Of a DNA stretch of 64,000 nt, positions 8,533-16,607 are shown in pieces (the first letter of the stretch is position 1; every line of letters starts with the position of its first letter). The position numbers and the translations under genes are program-made. Under the pieces are notes generated by a model. It was not told the DNA's origin, ran no database searches, and was given only the letters and a program-made list of their open reading frames with translations. This DNA comes from Sulfuracidifex tepidarius. Its GTDB lineage: Archaea; Thermoproteota; Thermoprotei_A; Sulfolobales; Sulfolobaceae. The stretch spans positions 248,001 to 312,000 of the forward strand of contig NZ_AP018929.1 of assembly GCF_008326425.1 (NCBI RefSeq). Direction: 5' to 3'.

Positions 8533-9342
8533 ATGAAAGGGAACTTCTTGAGCGCAGCCTTCGCCTTCATTTACCTCAGGGGATTCAAGGTATGGATATC
8601 TTACAAGACACAAGTTATCCTCACTGTCCTCTCGTGGACTTTGCCTGTCTTTACGTATTACTTCGTAGGCACATCCCTGGGGGAGAACGTAGTCTCTGAC
8701 ATCGGCGTTCACAACTACACTCAGTTCTTCGTTATAGGGTTAGCCTTTCAGGGCTACGTCTCTTCAGTGATCTCCACCATCAGCCAAAGGCTCAGGAATG
8801 AGCAGCTTTACGGCACTATTGAATACTATGTCATTTCCAGGTCAGGGGTTACAGGTTTCCTCACTTATTCAGCACTCTGGGGCTTCCTCCTGAACACGAT
8901 AAACGCAGCTGTTATCCTGTCCGTAGGTTTCGCGTTAGGGGCACACTATGACGTGAACTTGACCTCCACACTAGTCTTGTTAGCAACTCTCCTCCTATCT
9001 ACCTTCGGCTTGGCGTCCCTTTCGGGAGCCTTTACGATGGTAGTTAAACAAGGAAACCCGGTGTCGTTCTTCTTCTCTACTTTCACCACTTTAATGAGCG
9101 GAACGGTCTTCCCTGTAGCGGTTCTTCCTTTCGGGTTGAAGTATGTAAGCTACCTTATCCCACTGACGTGGGCTCTAAGCGGGCTAAGGGAATCCATGCT
9201 AGAGGGAGCTTCTCTGTTCCAGCTATGGAACGTGATTTCGATCCTCCTCGTCTTTGACGCGGTTCTAGTACCTCTAGGAGTGCTGGCATTCAGGTACGCG
9301 TTCAGGAGGGCCAGGGAAAAAGGAACGTTAGGTGAATATTGA
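8533..9342 (+). CDS. ABC-2 type permease
   Basis: The protein has 269 residues with about six hydrophobic segments, the standard ABC-2 permease layout. Typical features are the loop [21 protein letters not shown] between the early helices and the [26 protein letters not shown] region near the C-terminus, both hallmarks of this transporter class. It forms the membrane channel for the ATPase encoded just upstream, and a GTGATGAG stretch before the ATG can pair with 16S rRNA. The substrate is unknown; efflux of toxic compounds or lipids is common in the family. Confidence 0.88.
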   Translation: MKGNFLSAAFAFIYLRGFKVWISYKTQVILTVLSWTLPVFTYYFVGTSLGENVVSDIGVHNYTQFFVIGLAFQGYVSSVISTISQRLRNEQLYGTIEYYVISRSGVTGFLTYSALWGFLLNTINAAVILSVGFALGAHYDVNLTSTLVLLATLLLSTFGLASLSGAFTMVVKQGNPVSFFFSTFTTLMSGTVFPVAVLPFGLKYVSYLIPLTWALSGLRESMLEGASLFQLWNVISILLVFDAVLVPLGVLAFRYAFRRAREKGTLGEY

Positions 9343-9365
9343 GATACAAAAAAGGGAGAACTATG

Positions 9366-9390
9366 TTTTTTCCCATTCCTTTTGTTTTTA
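9366..9390 (+). terminator. T-rich terminator after the ABC exporter
   Basis: Two T-runs (TTTTTT and TTTTGTTTTTA) lie 25-50 nt after the permease stop, as expected of archaeal termination. Confidence 0.4.
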
Positions 9391-9492
9391 GTACTCAAAA
9401 TGAAGTGAAGGGATAGATGTGAAAACTTTTGATATATCCTTTCGGGTCCTTAACACGAAAACGAATTAACTAAACCTAAATCATGAAAATTT

Positions 9493-9921
9493 TTACTTAT
9501 TTTTGTTATTCTCTTTGTATGCCCTTAAAATTGCTAGCCTAGTTTTATTAGTCAAATACTGTACTTCATACTTGTGTTTAGTTGATATATGTCTGTCTAT
9601 GTTATCCTCATTCACTCTTTCCCCGCATATGGTACAGACTCCATCTTTCACTATAGGTGACACATCAACTAGGTTTTGGGCAAGTAGCTTAGCTATCGCC
9701 TTGGCTCTTTTCTCTCCTCCACTCTTCTCTATGAACCTAACTATGTTTCCTCTTATCCTGTGTTTAGTTACGTTGTGCTCTGACGCCAATTTGCTTGGTC
9801 CCTCTCCCTCTACTAGATAGCTATATATGGAGTCTAAAACGTACTTCTTCCCTGCTAGAAGTTTAACTATGACGTACCTTATAGCATCAAGTGACGAATT
9901 GCTTAGATTGGATTTCTCCAC
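9493..9921 (-). CDS. Putative DNA-binding protein with helix-turn-helix and C2H2-like zinc finger
   Basis: The protein has 142 residues, starting at a GTG. Residues 45-70 read as a helix-turn-helix (GPSKLASEHNVTKHRIRGNIVRF). Residues 95-120 hold C-x2-C followed by H-x4-H (CTICGERVNEDNIDRHISTKH), a classical C2H2-like zinc finger. Short proteins of this build are common in Sulfolobales and their viruses and are thought to regulate transcription. It is convergent with the ABC exporter. The regulator role is inferred from the two motifs; no target is known. Confidence 0.7.
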   Translation of the reverse strand: MEKSNLSNSSLDAIRYVIVKLLAGKKYVLDSIYSYLVEGEGPSKLASEHNVTKHRIRGNIVRFIEKSGGEKRAKAIAKLLAQNLVDVSPIVKDGVCTICGERVNEDNIDRHISTKHKYEVQYLTNKTRLAILRAYKENNKNK

Positions 9922-10325
9922 ACTTTTAATTAGATGGTGAAGGTTAATATCCTTTTTCCAAATCTTGTTTCGACCTATTCTTTTAATGAGACAGAGCTTC
10001 TCTGAGGGTAGCGAAGCTGCGCACTTATGTAAAAGCTTACCACTTAACGGATGTTAGAATATCGTTAAATGTGGTTTGATATCTATTGATATAAAGAGAA
10101 AATGAAGAAACGCTGCCGCAAGCCTAAATGAGATAAGACTTGCTTTTGAACCTCTTTTTCCACAAATGCAGTTGAGACATAGAACGCGACTTCAGAGCTT
10201 ACCTGAACTTAAAGAGATCAGGTCGACTACTCTAATGTCTAGCCTTGTATCTTGGCAAGGGTATTCCGAAGCAGGAGGTTACTATAAGGATAAAGTTAGC
10301 TTCGGTACTATCTAAGGAAGTTTAA
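9922..10325. other. Non-coding stretch with possible decayed sequence
   Basis: No intact frame is seen. A short piece at about 10255-10310 (GGCAAGG, then GAAGCAGGAGG, then TAAGG) faintly resembles the relict tnpB tail at 0.47-0.52 kb, but the GC-rich hairpin is missing, so this is weak. Together with the neighbouring pseudogene the region looks like decaying sequence. Confidence 0.35.
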
Positions 10326-10697
10326 CTATCCCAATACATGTTGAATGACGTAAAGAGTTAATGAGGATTCTATGAATGCTAGTGAAAGTGTGGAGTATCC
10401 TTTAAATAAATAATTAATGTACCTGCCTCTAGATCTGAATTTCTGTCCAGTGTAAGCAAAGAAGCTGAAGCCCAAGATCTCCAAAACGCCGTGAGGTAGA
10501 ATACCAACTAAACCTATAAAGAAATCAGTAGTAATACTATTTCACTTAGCAGTTACATAGGCTGACTCTGTAATTTCGCCTGAAGCTACTGAACTAGCAT
10601 ATACTTGTGCCCTAAGCGGTACAAACGCTAACTTTACCAGTGCAACCAGAGCTAAAAATGAATGTACATGGCTTCTAGCTACTCCTCTTACTTTCAT
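10326..10697 (-). pseudogene. SpoIIM-like (DUF95) membrane protein gene with one in-frame stop
   Basis: Read on the minus strand from the ATG at 10697 (or GTG at 10706), one frame runs 123 codons to TAG at 10326-10328 with a single TGA as codon 52 (10542-10544). Either side of the stop the sequence is clearly membrane protein-like: an N-terminal hydrophobic helix, then GLVGILPHGVLEILGFSFFA, and a final IESSLTLYVIQHVLG. The PHG-x-x-E motif is characteristic of SpoIIM-like integral membrane proteins found in many archaea. The family is usually longer (about 180-200 residues), so an early part may also be lost. The single stop suggests recent inactivation. Confidence 0.6.
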
Positions 10698-10855
10698 TTC
10701 TTTCACTTACTATTAACTTTGAATAGTTAGTTTTTTTAACTATTTATATTTTTATGCCATAAAGATAATGTACTAACTATTATTCCTTTATTATCGACTC
10801 TACTTGAATAGATATTTAATAAAAAGACATTCATTTTAATTATTTTCTCTCGAAC

Positions 10856-10867
10856 TATATAATATAA
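10856..10867 (+). promoter_or_regulatory. TATA box upstream of the copper regulator gene
   Basis: TATATAATATAA is centred 22-24 nt before an ATG at 10882, so transcription should begin at or very near that ATG. From there to the family-typical start at 11005 would be a leader of about 120 nt, unless the longer protein is made. Confidence 0.5.
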
Positions 10868-11004
10868 GCTAAAGTCTTATAATGGGATTTTTGCTCTCTT
10901 TAATTATAATAACATACTATATCTTTATTTTTCAATTAATCGTTCTATTATTTCATCAAACTGAAAGAGAAAGAGAGAAAAAACTTGTTAAGCAAAATCA
11001 CTTC

Positions 11005-11517
11005 ATGGAAGAAAAGTTCTCGGAATTGGAGTTCAGAGCAATAGAGGCGTTAAGGAGAAACCCAAGAATCAGCGTGAAAGACCTTGCTAAGGAACTGAAC
11101 GTGAACAGGAACACTGCGTCACGTATTCTGAGGTCATTATTCAACAAGGGGGTGAAACTCAAGGTCACGGTGGAGAGCTTTCCCACGGTCTTCATACTGG
11201 GGAAATGTGTTAGCTGGTGCGAGGAATGTTATCCTTTAGTGGATGGTAAGGAACTTTGTGTTGTCAGAAGCAATGACGTCTCCTCTATTCTCAACAAGGC
11301 AGAGGAGGCTCAAGCTAAGGAAGTGCTCATCTCAATGAAAGGTAATGTAAAGGACATCCACGTTAGGCCTTCATTGACTTGCGATTATTGCGGAAAGGAG
11401 ATTCATCAAGGCGAGAAATACTTTACATACACGAGAAACAACAGAACTTATTACGTGTGCTGTTCATCATGCCTGAAGGAGTTGAAGAGGAACATGGAGA
11501 GGACTGAGAGACTGTAA
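11005..11517 (+). CDS. copR: Copper-responsive regulator (CopR/CopT family): HTH plus TRASH metal domain
   Basis: From the ATG at 11005 the protein has 170 residues. The N-terminus is an Lrp/AsnC-like helix-turn-helix (ISVKDLAKELNVNRNTASRILRSL); the C-terminus is a TRASH domain with the cysteine pattern CDYCGKEI and VCCSSCLKEL that binds copper. An extra pair of cysteines in CVSWCEEC lies between. This is the regulator of the Sulfolobus copTMA copper-resistance cluster (called CopT or CopR), and the chaperone and ATPase genes follow directly. In frame with it, an upstream ATG at 10882 fits the TATA box and would add 41 residues with a hydrophobic segment; family length favours 11005. Confidence 0.88.
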   Translation: MEEKFSELEFRAIEALRRNPRISVKDLAKELNVNRNTASRILRSLFNKGVKLKVTVESFPTVFILGKCVSWCEECYPLVDGKELCVVRSNDVSSILNKAEEAQAKEVLISMKGNVKDIHVRPSLTCDYCGKEIHQGEKYFTYTRNNRTYYVCCSSCLKELKRNMERTERL

Positions 11518-11719
11518 GGGACTCGTGTTCCATCACCTCCCCTCTCGATTTCTTGTAGGTCAAATTAATATATCTGTATAAAGTTCAAAGACGGAGAGAA
11601 GGAAATCAGGTAAAAAACGGAAAAACTCCATAAAAGTGATCTGACACATGATTTTAACGTTCACTTTGCATTTCAGAACGCATTAATCTGAAACCTGACG
11701 TAAATATCATTTAAGATTA

Positions 11720-11753
11720 CGTGCAACCTGCACGAAGAAAGGGTAAAATATAA
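11720..11753 (+). promoter_or_regulatory. Candidate copper operator and TATA box of copM
   Basis: A perfect inverted repeat, CGTGCA-ACC-TGCACG (11720-11734), lies immediately upstream of the TATA-like AAAATATAA (11745-11753), which is about 20-25 nt before the copM ATG. An element just upstream of BRE/TATA is where archaeal activators bind. The copper regulator encoded next door is the obvious candidate; binding is inferred. Confidence 0.5.
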
Positions 11754-11772
11754 CCTTTCGTATAATTTATGT

Positions 11773-12039
11773 ATGGCAACTTGTCCAGTTTGTGGAATGG
11801 ATGTGGATGAAGGGAGTAACCTCAAGACAATGTATAAAGGGAAGGTTTACTATTTTTGTTCAGACGGTTGTAAAAGGGCTTTTCAGTCCAACCCTGAGGA
11901 ATACATAACTGGAGGGCCTAAAGGGATGCCCTCTTCTGGTCATGAACATCATGAGCACCATCACGAACATCACGAGCACCATCACGAACATCACGAGCAC
12001 CATCACGAACATCACGAGCACCATCACGACTGTTGTTGA
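11773..12039 (+). CDS. copM: Copper chaperone CopM: YHS/TRASH domain with histidine-rich tail
   Basis: The protein has 88 residues. Residues 1-48 form a YHS/TRASH-type metal domain (CPVCGMDV, then YYFCSDGCKRAFQSNPEEY), which binds copper or another soft metal. The last 30 residues are a nearly pure His/Glu tail built of HEHHEHH units and ending DCC. In the Sulfolobus cluster CopM is the small metallochaperone between the regulator and the CopA exporter, and it presumably hands Cu(I) to CopA; the tail would give extra copper binding or sequestration. It has its own TATA box and is probably leaderless. The tail is encoded by 21-bp repeats, so its length may vary between strains. Confidence 0.88.
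   Translation: MATCPVCGMDVDEGSNLKTMYKGKVYYFCSDGCKRAFQSNPEEYITGGPKGMPSSGHEHHEHHHEHHEHHHEHHEHHHEHHEHHHDCC
11941..12030 (+). repeat. 21-bp tandem repeat encoding the CopM histidine tail
   Basis: Three exact copies of the 21-bp unit CATCACGAACATCACGAGCAC (11959-12021) are flanked by an 18-bp diverged copy and a partial one. Each unit encodes HHEHHEH. Exact repeats of this length can expand or contract by slippage without breaking the frame. Confidence 0.85.
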
Positions 12040-12091
12040 GCTTAGTTTCATTCTATTTTTCCAACCGTATCTTTCTTTTTAGGTGATTATC

Positions 12092-14338
12092 ATGGAGGAC
12101 AGAACCGAAAATAAGGAGACTGAAAATAAGGAAAGTGAAGATAAGAAGGTGGAGAAGGAAGCCAAACTCAGGATAGGGGGGATGCACTGTGCTTCTTGCG
12201 TTAACACTGTATCTCACGCTTTGAAGAACGTTAGAGGAGTCGAGGACGTAGACGTTAACTTAGCTACGTCCTCGGCAAAGGTGATAATGTCGAGCGACGT
12301 GAGACTGAAGGACGTAGTGAGGGCAGTGAAGAAGGCAGGATACGACGTTATAACGTCGAGGGGTACGATCAGAGTTAACGTGTTACCCGAGGACATGTCT
12401 AAGGTCAGAGCGCTGGTGGAGTCCATGGACGGGGTCGTGCAAGTGTTAGATAACCCCGGTCTGGGTACACTAAACGTGGAGTTCAACCCAGAGGAGACCT
12501 CGATTCAGGGGATAACGCAAGCCCTTTCTCTATCGGGCTATCGCGCTACAGTGATGGAGTCAGGGAAAGAGGAGGACGTTTTGAAGAAGGACTTCAGGGA
12601 AAGGTTAATCAGGTTACTTGTAGGGGTAGCAGTGCTCCCCGCCGTCCTTCTCACACACGGGGTAGTTCAGTTAGTCCTATCCATTCCGGTCCAGTTCTAC
12701 TCAGGGTTGACCTTTCATAAGGGGTTCCTGAGGGCACTGGAGAACAAGAACGCCAATATGGACACACTTGTCTCACTTTCTTCCAACATACTCTGGTTCT
12801 CCAGCGTCTACTTCCTGTTCATGGGGAAGCAGACCTTCTTCGACGTAGCGTCAATGTTGATAACCTTCGTCTTGGTGGGAAAGACATTGGAGGCCTACCT
12901 GAAGTACAGGATTTCCTCTCAGGTAAAGGTACCGGAGATCAAGGCTGTGACGAAGGACGGTAGGACTGTGAATGCAAGGGAACTTAAAGAGGGAGACATA
13001 GTGGTGGTCAAGTCCGGAGAGACCATACCTGCTGACGGAGTGCTGGAGGACGGAAAAGGTGTAGTAGACGAATCCCTCATGACGGGGGAGAGCGAGCCCG
13101 TGTTCAAGGTAAAGGGAGACAGACTCATAGCTGGTTCGATCCTGGTCTCTGGGTACCTAGAGGAATACGTGACTACTCCTTTCGAGAGGAGCTACATCAA
13201 TACCGTGGTGGAGACCCTTCGCGAGGCTTACAATGCCAAGGTGTCTATTCAGAGGACCGTGGACAAGGTCTCTTCCTGGTTCACTCCTTTCATTTTACTC
13301 ATCTCTGGAATTACGTTTGGGATCTGGTTTAGGTTGACTGGAGATGTAGTTGCATCAATGCTCTTTGCGGTCTCAGTCCTCGCAGCTGCATGCCCTTGTG
13401 CGCTCGGCTTGGCCACTCCCATGGCTATCCTGGCTAAGGTAAACCGGGCAATGAGGAGAGGGATCATCATCAGGAACGGGTCGGCTCTGGAAGAGCTCAA
13501 CAAGGTTAGGGTGATAGTCTTAGACAAGACAGGTACTTTAACTACCGGTAACTACAAGATAAGCTATTTCAAGGAGTACGTACCTAATGCTATGGAGATG
13601 GCCTCAGCCCTCGAAGGGAGGAGCTCTCATCCTATAGCGAAGGCATTTCCTAAATCCTCCATGAGAGTAGAATCATTCGACGAGTTCGTCGGCAACGGAA
13701 TTTACGGTAGAGTTGGAGGCCACGACGTGATAGTGGGGAAGCCCTCCTTTGTGAGGCAGAACTGTGATGTAGTAGAAGGAGTTGAGGGGGATCTTTTCGT
13801 CTGCGTCGATGGAAAGATCGGAGCTACGGTGAGCCTGAAGGAGGAACTCAGGGATGGAGCTGTGGAGTCAATTGAGGCGTTGAAGAGGCGCGGATTCAAG
13901 ATCGTGATAGCGACCGGAGACTCAAGTAAGTCCGCTGACGAAATAGGGAAGCTTCTAGGTGTTGAAGTTCATAAGAGTCTATCACCAGAGGAGAAGGGCG
14001 ATTTAGCTAGGGACGCCCTATTCGTAGGTGACGGGGTCAACGACGCATATGCGATGAGGGAGGCTAAGGTAGGGGTTGCTGTATCAACTGGTTCTGACAT
14101 CGCTAAGTCGGCGGGGGACCTAGTGATAAGGGACATAAGCCAACTTCCAGACGTGATTAAGCTAGGAAAGAGTACTGAGGGCAAAGTGAAACAGAACTTA
14201 GGCTGGGCATTCGGTTACAACGCTGCAATGCTTCCCCTGGCGTCTGGAGTACTCTACCCGATTTGGCTATCCCCTGAATACTCTGCGTTGGCTATGTCGT
14301 TCAGTAGCGTAATAGTTAGTCTATGGTCTTTGATTTGA
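12092..14338 (+). CDS. copA: Copper-exporting P1B-type ATPase CopA
   Basis: The protein has 748 residues from the ATG at 12092, preceded by AGGTGAT. A charged tail of about 25 residues is followed by a metal-binding HMA domain with GMHCASC (about 30-36). A second HMA-like unit (about 92-155) keeps the fold pattern but has no CxxC. The membrane CPC motif (AACPCALGLATP) is at about residue 434, TGES at about 330, the phosphorylated aspartate in DKTGT at about 476, SSHPIAKA at about 510, and GDGVND at about 646. It pumps Cu(I) out of the cytoplasm at the expense of ATP. It lies 50 nt after copM and ends the cluster at a strong T-rich terminator. Confidence 0.95.
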   Translation: MEDRTENKETENKESEDKKVEKEAKLRIGGMHCASCVNTVSHALKNVRGVEDVDVNLATSSAKVIMSSDVRLKDVVRAVKKAGYDVITSRGTIRVNVLPEDMSKVRALVESMDGVVQVLDNPGLGTLNVEFNPEETSIQGITQALSLSGYRATVMESGKEEDVLKKDFRERLIRLLVGVAVLPAVLLTHGVVQLVLSIPVQFYSGLTFHKGFLRALENKNANMDTLVSLSSNILWFSSVYFLFMGKQTFFDVASMLITFVLVGKTLEAYLKYRISSQVKVPEIKAVTKDGRTVNARELKEGDIVVVKSGETIPADGVLEDGKGVVDESLMTGESEPVFKVKGDRLIAGSILVSGYLEEYVTTPFERSYINTVVETLREAYNAKVSIQRTVDKVSSWFTPFILLISGITFGIWFRLTGDVVASMLFAVSVLAAACPCALGLATPMAILAKVNRAMRRGIIIRNGSALEELNKVRVIVLDKTGTLTTGNYKISYFKEYVPNAMEMASALEGRSSHPIAKAFPKSSMRVESFDEFVGNGIYGRVGGHDVIVGKPSFVRQNCDVVEGVEGDLFVCVDGKIGATVSLKEELRDGAVESIEALKRRGFKIVIATGDSSKSADEIGKLLGVEVHKSLSPEEKGDLARDALFVGDGVNDAYAMREAKVGVAVSTGSDIAKSAGDLVIRDISQLPDVIKLGKSTEGKVKQNLGWAFGYNAAMLPLASGVLYPIWLSPEYSALAMSFSSVIVSLWSLI

Positions 14339-14367
14339 ATTCTCGTTTTAGACATGTCTATCCTCTC

Positions 14368-14395
14368 TCTTTCTTTTTTATTATTTTTTATTTTT
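14368..14395 (+). terminator. T-rich terminator after copA
   Basis: Several T-runs in a row (TTTCTTTTTTATTATTTTTTATTTTTC) begin about 30 nt after the copA stop. Confidence 0.5.
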
Positions 14396-14526
14396 CAATA
14401 AAAATAAGTATATTCAGCACTCGATGTATTTTCAGAGTTATCGGAAATAACCAAACGACATTTTCGCCTTAATGGAGAACTTTAATAGGGTTCTTCTCAT
14501 CAAAGGTCAAAGAATAGGTGATTAAG

Positions 14527-14904
14527 ATGAAGGGATATTTGATTCTATTCCTCTGCAAGGAAGGAGTTTTGAAGTCAAGAACAAAGGAATTTAGAATTTC
14601 TAATGGATTATATTGTTACGTAGGATCTTGTGGAAGAAACTGTGCAAAGAGGATCTCGAGGCATCTGTCGAGTGAGAAGAACAAGTTTTGGCATGTAGAT
14701 TTCCTATCTCAACTATGCGTCCCAGTCCTTGCTTTAGTGATAGAAAAACACGAAAGAGAAATAGCTAGGATCATGAGGAAGTTCCCTTCGATAAGTGGGT
14801 TTGGAAACAGCGACGACAATGAAAATGAGAGCCATTTGTTCCTCGTTAGTTCCTTCCGTGATGTGTTAATTCCTCTGACTTCACTTGTCGGAAATTCGTC
14901 TTAA
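14527..14904 (+). CDS. DUF123 GIY-YIG-like protein
   Basis: The protein has 125 residues from the ATG at 14527, which follows the ribosome-binding AGGTGAT; an upstream GTG at 14518 overlaps that site. The pattern GLYCYVGSCGRN, ISRHL and KFWHVDFL is that of DUF123, a family related to GIY-YIG nucleases that is common in archaea and sometimes fused to endonuclease III. A role in DNA metabolism is suspected from those fusions, but no activity is established. The tail after residue 90 is variable and has an acidic NSDDNENES stretch. It stands alone downstream of the copper cluster. Confidence 0.82.
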   Translation: MKGYLILFLCKEGVLKSRTKEFRISNGLYCYVGSCGRNCAKRISRHLSSEKNKFWHVDFLSQLCVPVLALVIEKHEREIARIMRKFPSISGFGNSDDNENESHLFLVSSFRDVLIPLTSLVGNSS

Positions 14905-15207
14905 AGCAGGAGAACGGGACATTTCTTTCACAATGATCATCTTATCTCAGCTTTGGTCTTTAGAAATTATCTAGGTTCACAGTTGTTGAGCGAAGTATCA
15001 TTTGAAGTCTCGGTCAAAGTAAGGTTAGCCAGAAGTATCCTTCTTATTCTTCTGATATCAGGTTTCATGTGATTAACTGGACATACTTCTTTGCCATCTT
15101 AATTGCAGGCAATAGGAATTGATGAGGCAGGCGCTCAGAGAGGATGAGTCATATCCCTTCCCTGTCACGGAAAACAACATAAGAGGCTGAAATTTCTCAT
15201 GAGTTTA
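14905..15207. other. Intergenic region, no gene recognised
   Basis: No coding-like frame. A TTGATGAGG and later a CTGA resemble C and D boxes, but they are too far apart and lack the inner boxes. Confidence 0.4.
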
Positions 15208-15606
15208 CTAGCTTAGAAATTGTTTTATATGATCTAAAATATGTTCTGGCTCAATGTAAGGAGTTTTACCGAACACTCCGCCACCTTTCTTCCCTATTAC
15301 CATGACCGTTAGACTGTTACCTGAGTTCATGAACGTTATCTTGTAATAGTTTCCTCCCTTTCTGTTTTCTTCCATGATGTAAGAAATCCCCATGGGTTCT
15401 TCCTTAACTGTCATCCTGTACAGCACTAAGTCCTCCTCAACTCTGAACTTTGACGTCGTTTCCCACTCATATAAAACTACACTGTACTCTCCTTTTCCGT
15501 CTTCTCCTATGACGTGGAAATGCTTAGTTGAAGCTATTGCAAGATAGGGATTTCTTATCACTCTCTTTATTCCCTCAGAATTTAGGATCTTCTCAGACAC
15601 GGACAT
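15208..15606 (-). CDS. Conserved small protein, possibly SRPBCC-like
   Basis: The protein has 132 residues: an N-terminal helix (NSEGIKRVIRNP), a run of alternating beta strands (YSVVLYEW, LVLYRMTVKEE, YYKITFMNSG, LTVMVIGKKG) and a final helix (EPEHILDHIKQFL). That order (helix, beta sheet, long C-terminal helix) resembles the START/SRPBCC fold, which holds small hydrophobic ligands; Sulfolobales carry several such unknown proteins. The match is on pattern only. Its start overlaps the end of the upstream membrane protein gene by 14 nt, so the two are co-transcribed. Confidence 0.6.
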   Translation of the reverse strand: MSVSEKILNSEGIKRVIRNPYLAIASTKHFHVIGEDGKGEYSVVLYEWETTSKFRVEEDLVLYRMTVKEEPMGISYIMEENRKGGNYYKITFMNSGNSLTVMVIGKKGGGVFGKTPYIEPEHILDHIKQFLS

Positions 15607-15994
15607 TTGCCTTCCACCACGTCAAAATCGATCCTCCCAAAAGGACGAAGTCTAACACTAGAGCAGGGAATACCTCAGGGATTATCGGAAGTGTTCTTCC
15701 CAGTATTGGAGCCGGAGCGACATGAGACTCTATAAGCAAGCCTGTGTTTATTGTGAACAGGAATATTATAAGGGGTAATAATTTCCTAGTCCCCTTTAAT
15801 ATTTCATAACCTGCAAAGATGTAAAGAGCAGAGTTGAACCCGAAGTATTCCGAATAAATAGCGAATGATAGCACAGCTTCTCCCGTGGCATGCGCGGCTA
15901 GACTAGCTGCCCCATATCCGACCACTAAATGAAGTAATGACCATAGGAACGATGCGGTTCCAGTAAGAAGCCTAAAGATTCGCTCAGACTCCAT
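15593..15994 (-). CDS. Four-helix membrane protein of unknown function
   Basis: The protein has 133 residues with about four hydrophobic segments (FLWSLLHLVVGYGAASLAA, a second about 50-65, LLPLIIFLFTINTGLL, and VLDFVLLGGSILTWW). No known family is recognised. It is first in a two-gene operon with the small beta-rich protein, overlapping its start by 14 nt. A lysine/arginine cluster between helices two and three suggests a cytoplasmic loop there. Confidence 0.6.
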   Translation of the reverse strand: MESERIFRLLTGTASFLWSLLHLVVGYGAASLAAHATGEAVLSFAIYSEYFGFNSALYIFAGYEILKGTRKLLPLIIFLFTINTGLLIESHVAPAPILGRTLPIIPEVFPALVLDFVLLGGSILTWWKANVRV

Positions 15995-16075
15995 AGTGAA
16001 TAGTGATTACTAATTAGCTATTTAAATATTTCTGAGAGAAAGATATAAAAAGAAGAAAAAAACTGATAAATTTTT

Positions 16076-16495
16076 TCAGGATCTAACAGTCTCTAAGACT
16101 CTGATCTCCTTCTTCATGACGGTTAAAACTCCGAACTCTCTGTCTATCCTTTGATGTGAAGGAACGAATCCATGTTTGCGATAGAAATTCACAGCAGAGT
16201 CTAAAGCTTCGAGGATCACTCCCTTCTTGTTCATGTTTCCAGCTAATTCTTCTACTTTGTTTAGCAACTTAGATCCCACTCCTTGTCCGTGAAATAGTGC
16301 ATGTACAGCTATCATGTCGAGGAGAAGATAGTCGCCCTTAACTACTACGTCAGCAATTCCCTTTATTATTCCGTTGTCTTCTATGACTAGCACTATGTCG
16401 CCTTTTCTCTTCCAGTTGTAATAGTCCTTCGTTGTATACTTGTCCATCCTAGGATCCCCAGAGAAGAAGGGACTCCCAACATCCCTTCTCTCCAT
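16076..16495 (-). CDS. GNAT-family N-acetyltransferase
   Basis: The protein has 139 residues. The acetyl-CoA binding motif A is seen as LLLDMIAVHALFHGQGVGSK followed by LLNKVEELA (about 73-100), with the typical late motif ALDSAVNFYRKHGFV (about 108-122). The N-terminal half carries VIEDNGIIKGIADVVV, the second beta hairpin of the fold. GNAT enzymes move an acetyl group from acetyl-CoA to an amine; the acceptor (protein N-terminus, lysine or small molecule) cannot be told. The first 16 residues may not be translated, since a second ATG lies at codon 17. Confidence 0.85.
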   Translation of the reverse strand: MERRDVGSPFFSGDPRMDKYTTKDYYNWKRKGDIVLVIEDNGIIKGIADVVVKGDYLLLDMIAVHALFHGQGVGSKLLNKVEELAGNMNKKGVILEALDSAVNFYRKHGFVPSHQRIDREFGVLTVMKKEIRVLETVRS

Positions 16496-16607
16496 TTCTC
16501 TTATTATCTCAGCGCGATTTTGCTTTCAAAAAGAGTCTTATACCTTTTTGATGCATTATTCTCTTCCCTTACCTTTAAGTAGATTTTATACTTTAATTTT
16601 AAAAAAC

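Noticed and set aside
11860-12051. Minus-strand frame of MVLVMF repeats
   Set aside because: It is the reverse reading of the CopM histidine repeat.
15115-15195. Possible C/D box RNA (TTGATGAGG ... CTGA)
   Set aside because: The boxes are about 70 nt apart with no D' and C' boxes at the right spacing.
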